NCBI GenBank assembly: GCA_033344915.1
Contig: JAWPML010000001.1
Span: forward strand, 3,486,263-3,550,262
Direction: 5' to 3'
Length of the DNA stretch: 64,000 nt
Source of the DNA: Acidimicrobiales bacterium
GTDB taxonomy: Bacteria > Actinomycetota > Acidimicrobiia > Acidimicrobiales > Aldehydirespiratoraceae
The notes under the pieces are model-generated. The model ran no database searches and was not told the origin of the DNA. It worked only from the letters and a program-made list of their open reading frames with translations. A program made the position numbers and the translations under genes. Positions 38,946-46,979 of the stretch are shown here, piece after piece; the first letter of the stretch is position 1; each line of letters starts with the position of its first letter.

Positions 38946-39834
38946 TGGACTGGGAAAGGGGCTCAGCTCGCTGATCCCCGCGGACGTCACGACCGATGGC
39001 GCCGTCTATCGTGAGATCGACGTCAAGGATGTCGTCCCGAACCGGTATCAACCCCGGGAGCATTTCGACGAGGAGACGCTGAACGCACTGACCGCCTCCA
39101 TTGCCGAGATCGGGGTCATCCAACCGATCGTCGTGCGCGAGACCGGTGACGGCACCTACGAGCTGATCGCGGGGGAGCGGCGGTGGCGGGCCGCCACCCG
39201 CGCCAACCTTCCGGCCATCCCGGCCCTCGTGCGCGGTGTCGATGATCTCGCCAGCCTGGAGACCGCGGTCGTGGAGAACCTCCACCGCCAGGATCTCAAT
39301 GCACTGGAGGAGGCCGCCGCGTACCAGCAGCTGATCGAAGACTTCGAACTCACCCAGGACGAGGTGGCCAAGCGTGTCGGCCGATCCCGATCGGCGGTCG
39401 CCAACACCATTCGCCTGCTCCAGCTGCCGCCGACGGTCCAGCGTCTGGTGATCGAGGACCAGATCTCCGCCGGCCACGCCCGCGCCCTGCTGGCCACCCC
39501 CGACCGCGGGCAACAGGAGTCGCTCGCCAAGCAGATCGTCGCCGACGGACTGACCGTTCGCCAGGTCGAGGAGTTGCTGAAGGGCGATGGCGACGACTCC
39601 GAGCCCGAACCCGAGGACGAGGCGCCGCCCGCCCGCTCGTCGAAGGGATCCACACCGTCACCGGTCGCCGAGCCGGGGGTGCTCGAGCTCGAAGAGCTGC
39701 TGGCGGCGCGGCTCTCCACTCGGGTGTCGGTGAAGATCGGCAAGGGACCGGGCAAGCTGGTCGTCGACTTCGCCGACCTCGATGACCTGGAACGGATCTA
39801 TCGGGTGATCACGCCGCCGGGAACGGTCGTCTAG
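38932..39834 (+). CDS. parB: Chromosome partitioning protein ParB (Spo0J-like)
   Basis: 300 residues from the GTG at 38932 with AAGGAG upstream. N-terminal AKRSGLGKGLSSLIP is the ParA-contact tail; GERRWRAA is the CTP-binding motif of the ParB/Srx domain; ENLHRQDLNALEEAAAYQ follows; the HTH is KRVGRSRSAVANTIRLLQL. The C-terminal segment VSVKIGKGPGKLVVDFADLDDLERI is the dimer domain. It binds the parS sites upstream of parA. Confidence 0.96.
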   Translation: MAKRSGLGKGLSSLIPADVTTDGAVYREIDVKDVVPNRYQPREHFDEETLNALTASIAEIGVIQPIVVRETGDGTYELIAGERRWRAATRANLPAIPALVRGVDDLASLETAVVENLHRQDLNALEEAAAYQQLIEDFELTQDEVAKRVGRSRSAVANTIRLLQLPPTVQRLVIEDQISAGHARALLATPDRGQQESLAKQIVADGLTVRQVEELLKGDGDDSEPEPEDEAPPARSSKGSTPSPVAEPGVLELEELLAARLSTRVSVKIGKGPGKLVVDFADLDDLERIYRVITPPGTVV

Positions 39835-39868
39835 CCGCTCACCGAAGCGGGCGCCGTCGGCAAACTTC

Positions 39869-39885
39869 TGACAGTGCTACTGTCA
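39869..39885. terminator. Inverted repeat between convergent genes, possible terminator
   Basis: TGACAGT-GCT-ACTGTCA has 7-bp perfect arms followed by AAAAGA and preceded by TTC. It lies between the convergent parB and CwlM-like genes. The stem is not GC-rich, so an operator role is also possible. Confidence 0.45.
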
Positions 39886-39917
39886 AAAGATTCGCTCGCG
39901 ACACAGGTGGCTGGGGA

Positions 39918-40919
39918 TCAGGCTGTGGAAAGCGGGGGGTCATCCCCAGCTTCAACGCACCACGTGGTTATGGCTTCACGCAACGCGTCGGTGACGGCCG
40001 CGGCGTGTTCGACGACCAGGTTCGCGGGGCCGAGGCGACACCAGACCGCGGGCATGCGGGTCTCGCGCAGGATGGGCAGCCGCATCCCGGCGGCCGCGAT
40101 GGGCGCCGGCAGCAGGGAGGTCAGCCGATCCGCGCACTGGTGGGCGAGGGCCCGGCCTCCGTGGGACGTGAATCCCTCGATCTCGAAGTAGGAGACATGG
40201 TGGCCGGCGTCGGCGAGGGTCAGACCGACGTAGACGCTGCCGTCCCACTCGTTCGCGGCGCGGGCCTGGTCCGACAGGTCGGGTTGGTGCATCGTCAGCA
40301 CCTCGGCCCCGTCGAGGCGCAGTCGACGGGCCAACCCGTCGACGATCGCCGGCAGCCCGCCCTCCTCACCGATCACGATGCGTTCACCGACGAGCCCGGA
40401 GTGGCTGCGGAGCCGCTCGAGGTCACGAACCTCGGCGACCGTCTTGTCGCCCGCCGTGCGCCCGGCCAACCGTTGCAGCGCCGCAACCGTCTCCCGACCG
40501 ACGACGCCGTCGCCCGTGAGCCCCTGATTGTGCTGGAAGTCGCGCACGGCCCGTTCGGTGTCGGGACCGAAGATCCCGTCGAGCCAACCGGCGTCGAAAC
40601 CGAGGCTGCCGAGCCGGTGCTGGAGGTCGGTCACGTCGTCGCCGCGGGTCATGGGGGAGCGCAGGTAGATCATCCGGTCGCCCAGCCGATGGTCGGCGTC
40701 GACCAGAGCGGTCCAGGTCTGGCGCGCGCAGATGCCGTCCTCCACGAGCTTGCGCGACGCCTGGAAGGCGCGCAGCGCCTTCTCCGTGTGATCGTCGAAG
40801 TCGTCGCTGTCACCGGTGTCGTGGAATCCGGCGGCGACGAGGCGTTGATGCAGATCGCGCACGGCCGGACCGCTGTCCCCGCGCCGTAGCGGGAGTCCGG
40901 GTGCATCCGTCGTCGACAT
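39918..40919 (-). CDS. CwlM-like protein: two peptidoglycan-binding domains and an amidase-type domain with degenerate metal site
   Basis: 333 residues without signal peptide, so cytoplasmic. Two PG-binding (winged) repeats are seen: PLRRGDSGPAVRDLHQRL (about residues 10-70) and TRGDDVTDLQHRLGSLGFD through IFGPDTERAVRDFQHNQGLTGDG (about 88-145). The C-terminal 160 residues follow the N-acetylmuramoyl-L-alanine amidase (Amidase_3) fold. In place of the zinc motif DPGHGG there is GEEGG, and the SLHANA strand is VYVGLTLADA, so the ligands appear lost. In mycobacteria CwlM lies in the same place and regulates MurA rather than cutting wall. A similar regulatory role is inferred here. Confidence 0.8.
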   Translation of the reverse strand: MSTTDAPGLPLRRGDSGPAVRDLHQRLVAAGFHDTGDSDDFDDHTEKALRAFQASRKLVEDGICARQTWTALVDADHRLGDRMIYLRSPMTRGDDVTDLQHRLGSLGFDAGWLDGIFGPDTERAVRDFQHNQGLTGDGVVGRETVAALQRLAGRTAGDKTVAEVRDLERLRSHSGLVGERIVIGEEGGLPAIVDGLARRLRLDGAEVLTMHQPDLSDQARAANEWDGSVYVGLTLADAGHHVSYFEIEGFTSHGGRALAHQCADRLTSLLPAPIAAAGMRLPILRETRMPAVWCRLGPANLVVEHAAAVTDALREAITTWCVEAGDDPPLSTA

Positions 40920-41021
40920 GATGGGAGCAGGGTAGTGGAGGCGCGGGCACGCGAAACGGCCGCCCCGAAGGACGGCCGTATCCGTGGGACCGCCCGGATC
41001 AGGCGGTCGGGTATGGGGGAC

Positions 41022-41348
41022 TCAGAGGTACTCGGCGATGTCGTCGACGAGCGCCTGCTTGGGCTTGGCGCCGATGATGCGCTTCGCCTCCTCACCGTCC
41101 TTGAACAGGATCATGGTGGGAATGCTCATCACCTCGAAGCGCCGGGCGATGTCGGGGGCCTCGTCGACGTTGAGCTTCGCGATCTTGATCGCGTCGCCCT
41201 TCTCGTCCGCGATCTCCTCGAGGATGGGGGCGATCATCTTGCAGGGACCACACCACTCGGCCCAGAAGTCCACGAGCACGGGGGTGGTGGACCCGCCGAT
41301 CTCCTCGTCGAATGTGGCATCCGAGAGCGTGCCTACTGATCCAGCCAT
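41022..41348 (-). CDS. trxA: Thioredoxin
   Basis: 108 residues with the active site WCGPCK (Cys33, Cys36) and the cis-proline loop SIPTM. It reduces protein disulfides with electrons from thioredoxin reductase, encoded next to it. The typical final helix PKQALVDDIAEYL is present. It may also serve the AhpD-like proteins elsewhere in the window (inference). Confidence 0.96.
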   Translation of the reverse strand: MAGSVGTLSDATFDEEIGGSTTPVLVDFWAEWCGPCKMIAPILEEIADEKGDAIKIAKLNVDEAPDIARRFEVMSIPTMILFKDGEEAKRIIGAKPKQALVDDIAEYL

Positions 41349-41438
41349 GGTGGTCCCTTTCGTTGAACCGTTCGATGCAGAGAACGTCGTGGTCGGTGCG
41401 GATATTCCCCGACCGACATCACCCTATCTGTGCTGTCT

Positions 41439-41485
41439 GTTCGCTGTTCGCTCAGTACTCTTCGTTCGCTGTTCGCTCAGTGCTC
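41439..41485. repeat. Two tandem copies of a 22-bp sequence at the 3' end of trxB
   Basis: GTTCGCTGTTCGCTCAGT-R-CTC occurs at 41439-41460 and 41464-41485 with a 25-bp period. The second copy contains the trxB stop codon and last codons, so the first looks like a duplication of the gene end. Confidence 0.7.
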
Positions 41486-42433
41486 CTCGAGCCAGCGTTC
41501 GGCGTCGATCGCGGCCATGCAGCCCGATCCGGCCGCGGTGATGGCCTGGCGGTAGACGTCGTCCTGGACGTCGCCGCACGCGAACACCCCTTCGACGTCG
41601 GTGTAGGACGAGTCCGGCTTCGTCACCAGATAGCCGTTGTCCTTCAGCTCGAGCTGACCCTCGAAGAGGGACGTGTTGGGCTTGTGGCCGATGGCGACGA
41701 AGACGCCGCCGAATTGAACATCGTTCACTTCGTCCGTCTCGACATTGCGGAGCCGCAGCCCGGTGAGCTGACCCTCGCCGAGGTACGCCTCGACGACGGT
41801 GTTCCACATCATCTCGATCTTGGGATTGTCGAAGGCCCGCTGCTGCATGATCTTCGAGGCCCGCAACTCGTCGCGACGGTGGATGATCGTCACCTTGCTG
41901 CCGAAGCGGGACAGGAAGCTCGCCTCTTCGACCGCGGAGTCCCCGCCGCCGATCACCGCGATCTCCTGATCCCGGAAGAAGAACCCGTCACAGGTGGCGC
42001 AGGTGGACAACCCGTGGCCGACGAGCTCGGTCTCGTTGGGCAGGCCCAGCATGAGCGACTGGGCGCCGGTCGACACGATCACCGTCCTCGCCAGATGAGT
42101 CGGTTCGGCGGCGTCGGGGTCGCCGACCCACACCTTGAACGGACGTTCGGAGAAGTCGACGCGTGATGCCTTCACCGTCTCGATCTCGGCCCCGAAGCGC
42201 ACCGCCTGGGCCCGGAAGTTCTGCATCAGGTCGGGTCCCATCACGCCGTCCGGGAAGCCGGGGTAGTTCTCGACGTCGGTGGTGAGCATCAGCTGTCCAC
42301 CGGGCTGATCGCTCGTACTGCTCGGTTCGCCCTCGAGCACGAGCGGCGCCAGGTTGGCGCGGGCGGAATAGATCGCCGCCGTGAGCCCTGCCGGCCCGGA
42401 CCCGATGATGATGACGTCACGAATGTCGCTCAC
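41477..42433 (-). CDS. trxB: Thioredoxin reductase
   Basis: 318 residues. FAD motif IIIGSGPAGLTAAIYSAR, NADPH motif VIGGGDSAVEEASFL, the redox site CATC (Cys145/Cys148) and the C-terminal FACGDVQDDVYRQAITAAGSGCMAA are all intact. The GTG at 42433 is favoured over the GTG at 42439 because AGGGAA would be too close to the latter. It reduces thioredoxin with NADPH. It is 128 bp upstream of trxA and probably cotranscribed. Confidence 0.95.
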   Translation of the reverse strand: MSDIRDVIIIGSGPAGLTAAIYSARANLAPLVLEGEPSSTSDQPGGQLMLTTDVENYPGFPDGVMGPDLMQNFRAQAVRFGAEIETVKASRVDFSERPFKVWVGDPDAAEPTHLARTVIVSTGAQSLMLGLPNETELVGHGLSTCATCDGFFFRDQEIAVIGGGDSAVEEASFLSRFGSKVTIIHRRDELRASKIMQQRAFDNPKIEMMWNTVVEAYLGEGQLTGLRLRNVETDEVNDVQFGGVFVAIGHKPNTSLFEGQLELKDNGYLVTKPDSSYTDVEGVFACGDVQDDVYRQAITAAGSGCMAAIDAERWLEEH

Positions 42434-42506
42434 GTGCACTTCCCTGTCTCGAAGATCTCGAAGGTACCGGTGCGTCCAACCGGGTAGACCCGGTGGGCAT
42501 TCCCGG

Positions 42507-42920
42507 TCAACTGGCGATGGCGTAGGCGATGATCGACACCGTGATCACGATGTTCACGATCAGCGCGATCCACAGCCGGGCCGTGCCGGAACTCCGGCGG
42601 CTCACCCAGAAGCCGAAGCCGAAGATCGACAGCGTGCCGCCGATGTAGAGGTGGGCGGCCCAGGTGGCGTCGCCCACGCCGGTGCCGATCGGCAGGTACG
42701 CATCGGCCAGCCGCACGAGCACGACGACGAGGAAGACGATCGACGCGATCACGAAGATCATCGCCACGAGACCGAACACGAGCGCCCGCACCGCCCGCAC
42801 GGCGTTCTCGGTACCCACCTCGCGGGCCCGGTCGATCATGTCGAGCACGCGGTCGACCAACCCGGTCACCATGTCGGCACCCGGGGGCGCTGCCTCGGTC
42901 GTGGGGGTCTCGTCGGCCAT
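42507..42920 (-). CDS. Small integral membrane protein
   Basis: 137 residues. A short polar N-terminus and an amphipathic helix (VTGLVDRVLDMIDRAREVG) lead into three hydrophobic segments: LVFGLVAMIFVIASIVFLVVVLV, a short one around WAAHLYIGGTLSIFGFGFW, and LWIALIVNIVITVSIIAYAI. It resembles phage-holin-like actinobacterial membrane proteins but no family is certain. It sits between trxB and the anti-sigma gene on the same strand. Confidence 0.7.
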   Translation of the reverse strand: MADETPTTEAAPPGADMVTGLVDRVLDMIDRAREVGTENAVRAVRALVFGLVAMIFVIASIVFLVVVLVRLADAYLPIGTGVGDATWAAHLYIGGTLSIFGFGFWVSRRSSGTARLWIALIVNIVITVSIIAYAIAS

Positions 42921-42931
42921 GGCGTCGGAGC

Positions 42932-43963
42932 CTATCCCGCAGGATTCAGCTCCACCGACTCGATGACCGTGCAGTCGGATGCGTCCACGACATGGGCGAC
43001 GACCCGCCCGTCGGCGAGGGCGTAGAGAAGGATCGCCACCGGCGCGCCGTTCACCGTCGCGGTGGCATCGTCCACGGCGAGGATCGGGGCGAGTGCCGCT
43101 TCGAGGTCGCCGATCTCGGCGACGCAGTCGCCCAGGCCGACCGTCAGGAGCCGTTCGCGCCGTTCGTCGTCCAGGTTCGCCGCATCGTCCTGGGACCCCT
43201 CGTTCGTTTCCGTGCCGTCGCCGAGGATCGATGCGGCGACCGCGTCGTAGCGGTCGACGATCTCGTTGCGCAGCGCGTCCGTCGTCGGGTAGTCGGTGAA
43301 GCCATCGGCGAACGGCTCGATCCCGTAGCGGAACGCGAAGCTCTTCAGCGATTCGGTGCCGGGGGCCATCGTGGCGCCGACGTCGTCGGTGGTGCCGTCG
43401 CCGGCGCCGTCCGCCTCGGGCGCGTCCGCGAGCTCGCTCTCGTCGGCGCCCGCGGCCCCATCGTCGGCCTGGGCGTCGAACTCGCCGCCGCCACCACCGT
43501 CGTCGCCGCCATCGTCGGCCGCCCCGTTCCGAGAGCTGTCGGCGGCCGCGATCTCGGCGGTGGCCTCGGCGTCACCGGCGCCGGCGAAGTCGTCGTCGGA
43601 GTCGCCGCGGTCCACGAGGTTCGGGAGGGCGACCGCCAGCAGGAGGACCCCGGCCGCCGCCGTCGCGATCCGCACGCCCCACCGCCGTGTTCGGGCGGCG
43701 CGGGCCGCGGCGAGGTCGGTGACGTCCGGCGTGGTGGAGCCGGCCGCGATCGCGGCGGCGATGAGCGAGTCGCCGTGTGCGGTGTCGAGCGGGGGCACCG
43801 GCGTCGCCGTGAGTGCCGCGGCGCCGCGGAGCTGGGCGAGGCGGGCCTGCATCTCCGGCTCGGCGGCGAGGCGTGCCTCGAGACGCGCCCGTTCGTCGGC
43901 GGTGAGGTCACCGTCGATGAAGGACGAGAGAAGCTCGTCGTCGGAAGCGGAGAAGTCGGTCAT
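42932..43963 (-). CDS. Anti-sigma factor-like membrane protein (partner of the ECF sigma)
   Basis: 343 residues. The N-terminal 55 residues (LLSSFIDGDLTADERARLEARLAAEPEM) resemble the sigma-binding domain of anti-sigma factors. A single transmembrane segment follows near residue 95-115 (VRIATAAAGVLLLAVALPNLV), then an acidic, low-complexity Asp/Ala/Gly linker, and an extracytoplasmic C-terminal domain of about 130 residues with two Cys. No zinc motif is seen. It starts 16 bp after the sigma gene, as in the sigM-rsmA pair of mycobacteria. Confidence 0.85.
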   Translation of the reverse strand: MTDFSASDDELLSSFIDGDLTADERARLEARLAAEPEMQARLAQLRGAAALTATPVPPLDTAHGDSLIAAAIAAGSTTPDVTDLAAARAARTRRWGVRIATAAAGVLLLAVALPNLVDRGDSDDDFAGAGDAEATAEIAAADSSRNGAADDGGDDGGGGGEFDAQADDGAAGADESELADAPEADGAGDGTTDDVGATMAPGTESLKSFAFRYGIEPFADGFTDYPTTDALRNEIVDRYDAVAASILGDGTETNEGSQDDAANLDDERRERLLTVGLGDCVAEIGDLEAALAPILAVDDATATVNGAPVAILLYALADGRVVAHVVDASDCTVIESVELNPAG

Positions 43964-43979
43964 GGTCGGTCTTCGGGCA

Positions 43980-44552
43980 CTACGGGGTCTGACGTTCGGG
44001 AGGCGGGGTCTGGTTCCCGGCAATCGCGTCGGCGAGGCGGGATCGGCCGCGGGCGATGCGGGAGCGGACGGTGCCGGGCGCGATGTCGAGCACCTCGGCG
44101 ATCTCCGCGTAGTCGAGACCGGCGACGTCGCGTAGCACGACGGCGGTGCGGAACTCGTCGGGGAGCAGGGCGAGTCCGCGGTCGACGTCGATCGCGGCCG
44201 CCACCGTCTCGGCCGGATCGCGCGGTGTCGACCCGCCGAGGGGCTCGAGTCCGGCGGTCTCGTACTCCGGCAGACCGGGTTCGGCCCGGCGACCACGGCG
44301 CCGCAGCTCGTCGAGGCACGCGTTCGTGGCGACGCGATACGCCCAGGTGGAGAACTTGGCCCGCCCGTCGAAACGGGGGAGTCCCTTCACGATCGCGATC
44401 AACGCCTCCTGTGTGGCATCGAGCGCGTCGGCGTCGTTGCCCGCGAGTCGACGACAGACCGCGTGGATGCGGTCCTGATGCGCTCGCAGCAGCTGGTCGA
44501 GGGCCCGTTGGTCCCCCCGCTGCGCGGCGCTGATCAGCGTCGATTCGTCCAT
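43980..44552 (-). CDS. ECF sigma factor (SigM-like position)
   Basis: 190 residues. Region 2 is ALDQLLRAHQDRIHAVCRRL and DALDATQEALIAIVKGLPRFDGRAKFSTWAYRVATNACLDELRRR; region 4 is LPDEFRTAVVLRDVAGLDYAEIAEVLDIAPGTVRSRIARGRSRL. No region 3. By position next to trxB/trxA and the anti-sigma gene it corresponds to SigM of mycobacteria. It likely controls an envelope or oxidative-stress regulon and is held by the downstream membrane protein. Confidence 0.93.
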   Translation of the reverse strand: MDESTLISAAQRGDQRALDQLLRAHQDRIHAVCRRLAGNDADALDATQEALIAIVKGLPRFDGRAKFSTWAYRVATNACLDELRRRGRRAEPGLPEYETAGLEPLGGSTPRDPAETVAAAIDVDRGLALLPDEFRTAVVLRDVAGLDYAEIAEVLDIAPGTVRSRIARGRSRLADAIAGNQTPPPERQTP

Positions 44553-44586
44553 CGGAGCGATCCGCGGACCCTAGCCGAGCGCCCGG

Positions 44587-46086
44587 TCACCGGATCGTGA
44601 CCTCGACGACGTTCATCCGGATCGGCAGCGGCCCCTCGCCGAGGTCGGTGAACCAGAGGACGACGGTCGATCCCGTGGCGTCGAGGGGCACGGAGGCGAT
44701 CGTGGGAAGACCGCCGGCGCGGGCGACCGGCGAGCCGAAGTCGGCGATCGCGTCCGCCCCGCCGGGATCGACGTCCGTCACGACGTGGACCGCCACGGCC
44801 CAGTCGGTGGACGACTGGGTCCGAATGGTCACCTCGTCGAGGTCGTGCACGGTGTCGAGCTCGAGGATCAGCCCGACGCCGGACTTCGTGCCGAAGGTGC
44901 GGCTTCCGTAGCGCTCGGTGGGCCAGCTGGTCGCGGTGTCACCGTCGATGGCATCCGCGGCGCGGTCGTTGTGCTCCCCGGCCGGACCGGATCCCTCCGG
45001 GTCGAACGCCGTCGCCGCCACGATCCGGATGTCGCCGTCGGCCGCCGCGGGGGCCGGGTCGTCGTCCAGTGTCGTGATGAGCGTCCAGCCGAGCGCGGCG
45101 ATCGCGATCATCACCAGCAGGCCGACGAGACGGGGCCACCGGCGTCGCCGCGGCCGGCGGGCCGGCGGTGCCGTCGTCGCCACGGCGATCGTCGGCTCGT
45201 CCCGTCGGGGCGGCTCGGCCGGCCGCGTCCGATCCCGTGGCGCCGGGGCCGGCGGCGGGGGCGGGGCGGGGAGCCCGGAGCCGCCGAGGATCGCGGATGC
45301 GAACGCCGCCGTGCTCGGCCATCGGGCCTCCGGTTCGCGGGCGAGGCCGCGCATGATCGCGCCCGCGAGATCCGCCGGCACCTCGGGTCGGACCCGGCCG
45401 AGGTCGGGCGCGTCCTCCTCGAGCCGGGCGATCGCGGTGGGCAGGTCCCCGTCGCGCAGCCACGGCGGCCGGCCGGCGAGGCACTCGTAGAGGACGGCGG
45501 CGAGTGCGAACACGTCGGTCCGGCCGTCGAGCGCCGTGCCCTGAACCTGTTCCGGCGCGAGGTACTTGGCCGTGCCCAGCACGATGCCGGTCGCCGTGCG
45601 GTCGCCGGCGTTGGCCGTGGCGATCCCGAAGTCCGTCAGCTTCGGCGTGCCGCTGGGTGTGAGCAGGACATTGGCCGGCTTGACGTCGCGATGCACGAGG
45701 CCGTGGCGGTGGAGCTCTCCGAGCCCGGCGCACAGGTCGACGCCGAGTCCGGCGACCTCCGCCGGGCGCAGGCCGCCATCGTCGAGCCGTCGGCGCAGGT
45801 CCGGTCCGTCGACCCACTCCATGACGATTCCCGGGTGGTCGGTGGTGGAGTCGTAGACCGCCACGAGATTCGGATGGTTCACGGTGGCCGCGGTGCGGGC
45901 CTCCGCGCGGAACCGGCTCAGGAGCTCGGCGTCCTGGAGCAGATGGTCGTGGAGGAGTTTGACGGCCACGATGCGGCGGAGGAACTCGTCCTCGGCCTGC
46001 CACACGTTCGCCGTCGCGCCGGAGGCGCGAGAGGTCAGGAGTCGGTACCGCTCGTCGAGGAGCGTGCCGGATTTGACCGCAGCCAC
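44587..46086 (-). CDS. Receptor-like Ser/Thr protein kinase with extracellular discoidin-like domain
   Basis: 499 residues. Kinase domain (about 1-265): VAVKLL (ATP-anchoring Lys), HRDVKPAN (catalytic loop), DFGIA and APEQ are intact, but the Gly-rich loop is degenerate (RASGATANVW). A Pro/Arg-rich linker leads to one transmembrane segment (WPRLVGLLVMIAIAALGWTLI) and an extracellular domain of about 140 residues beginning RIVAATAFDPEG with AIDGDTATSWPTERYG and VTIRTQSSTDWAV, resembling a discoidin/carbohydrate-binding fold. The layout equals the C-terminal part of mycobacterial MviN (MurJ) but with active kinase residues and without the MurJ membrane part. Confidence 0.9.
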   Translation of the reverse strand: MAAVKSGTLLDERYRLLTSRASGATANVWQAEDEFLRRIVAVKLLHDHLLQDAELLSRFRAEARTAATVNHPNLVAVYDSTTDHPGIVMEWVDGPDLRRRLDDGGLRPAEVAGLGVDLCAGLGELHRHGLVHRDVKPANVLLTPSGTPKLTDFGIATANAGDRTATGIVLGTAKYLAPEQVQGTALDGRTDVFALAAVLYECLAGRPPWLRDGDLPTAIARLEEDAPDLGRVRPEVPADLAGAIMRGLAREPEARWPSTAAFASAILGGSGLPAPPPPPAPAPRDRTRPAEPPRRDEPTIAVATTAPPARRPRRRRWPRLVGLLVMIAIAALGWTLITTLDDDPAPAAADGDIRIVAATAFDPEGSGPAGEHNDRAADAIDGDTATSWPTERYGSRTFGTKSGVGLILELDTVHDLDEVTIRTQSSTDWAVAVHVVTDVDPGGADAIADFGSPVARAGGLPTIASVPLDATGSTVVLWFTDLGEGPLPIRMNVVEVTIR

Positions 46087-46130
46087 GCCGCGGACGGTAG
46101 CGCCCGCACTCCGGGCCGTCGGCGCGGCGG

Positions 46131-46979
46131 TCAGGCCGGCGTCTGGAAGGCGAGCCCCATCACCCGGGGACCACCGTGCGTGCCGATCACGGGACCGATC
46201 TTCTCGACCCGGATCGTGTCGACGTCGACCACCCCGTCGAGCATCGCGAGGAAGTCGTCCAGGTCAGGTGCATCGCCGTGCATCACCGCGAGCTTCTCGA
46301 CCGGACCGACCTCGATCAGCTTGTCGCGCAGCCACCCCAGTGCCTTCTTGCGGGTGCGCTGCTTGCCGGCCTCCTCGACCTCACCACTCGAGAGATCGAG
46401 GATGGGCTTGATCGCGAGCATCGAGCCCAGCAGCGCCTGGGCACCGCCGATCCGGCCGCCCTTCTTCAGGTTGTCGAGCGTGTCCAGCGTGCCGAACACC
46501 TGCGTGCGACTGCTCAGATCGTGCACCGCGGCGACGATGTCGGTCGCGGACGCGCCGTCCCGACCCATCTCCGCCGCGGCGAGCACGATGGAACCGAGCC
46601 CGGCGGTGATCGATCCGCTGTCGACGACATGGATCTCGGCGTCGGGCCGGTCCGCCTTCAGGTTGTCCGCGGCGGTTTGGGCCGACTGCATGGTGGCGGA
46701 CAGCGCGGCGGAGAGGTTGATGCAGACGACGGCAGATGCGCCGGCGTCGAACTGACGCCGGAACGCCGCGTCGAAGGTGCCGGGGGCGGGGGCGGCGGTC
46801 TCGGGGAGGTCGTCCGACTCGGCCAGCAGCGCATAGAACTCCGTGACCGAGAGCTCCTCGCGGTCGACGTACTCGCGGTCACCGAAGCGGATGGACAACG
46901 GGACGACCTCGATGCCGAACTCGTCGACCTCCTCCCCTCGGAGGTCACAGGCACTGTCGGTGACGATGCGAACGGTCAC
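46131..46979 (-). CDS. DegV family fatty-acid-binding protein
   Basis: 282 residues, GTG start. TDSACDL at the N-terminus, PAPGTFDAAFRRQF and TLDTLDNLKKGGRIGGAQALLGSMLAIKPIL are the DegV hallmarks. FakB/DegV proteins bind fatty acids so that a kinase can phosphorylate them; the kinase (FakA) is not here. It overlaps the 3' end of the DUF6049-type gene by 4 bp and sits where MurJ stands in mycobacteria. Confidence 0.93.
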   Translation of the reverse strand: MTVRIVTDSACDLRGEEVDEFGIEVVPLSIRFGDREYVDREELSVTEFYALLAESDDLPETAAPAPGTFDAAFRRQFDAGASAVVCINLSAALSATMQSAQTAADNLKADRPDAEIHVVDSGSITAGLGSIVLAAAEMGRDGASATDIVAAVHDLSSRTQVFGTLDTLDNLKKGGRIGGAQALLGSMLAIKPILDLSSGEVEEAGKQRTRKKALGWLRDKLIEVGPVEKLAVMHGDAPDLDDFLAMLDGVVDVDTIRVEKIGPVIGTHGGPRVMGLAFQTPA

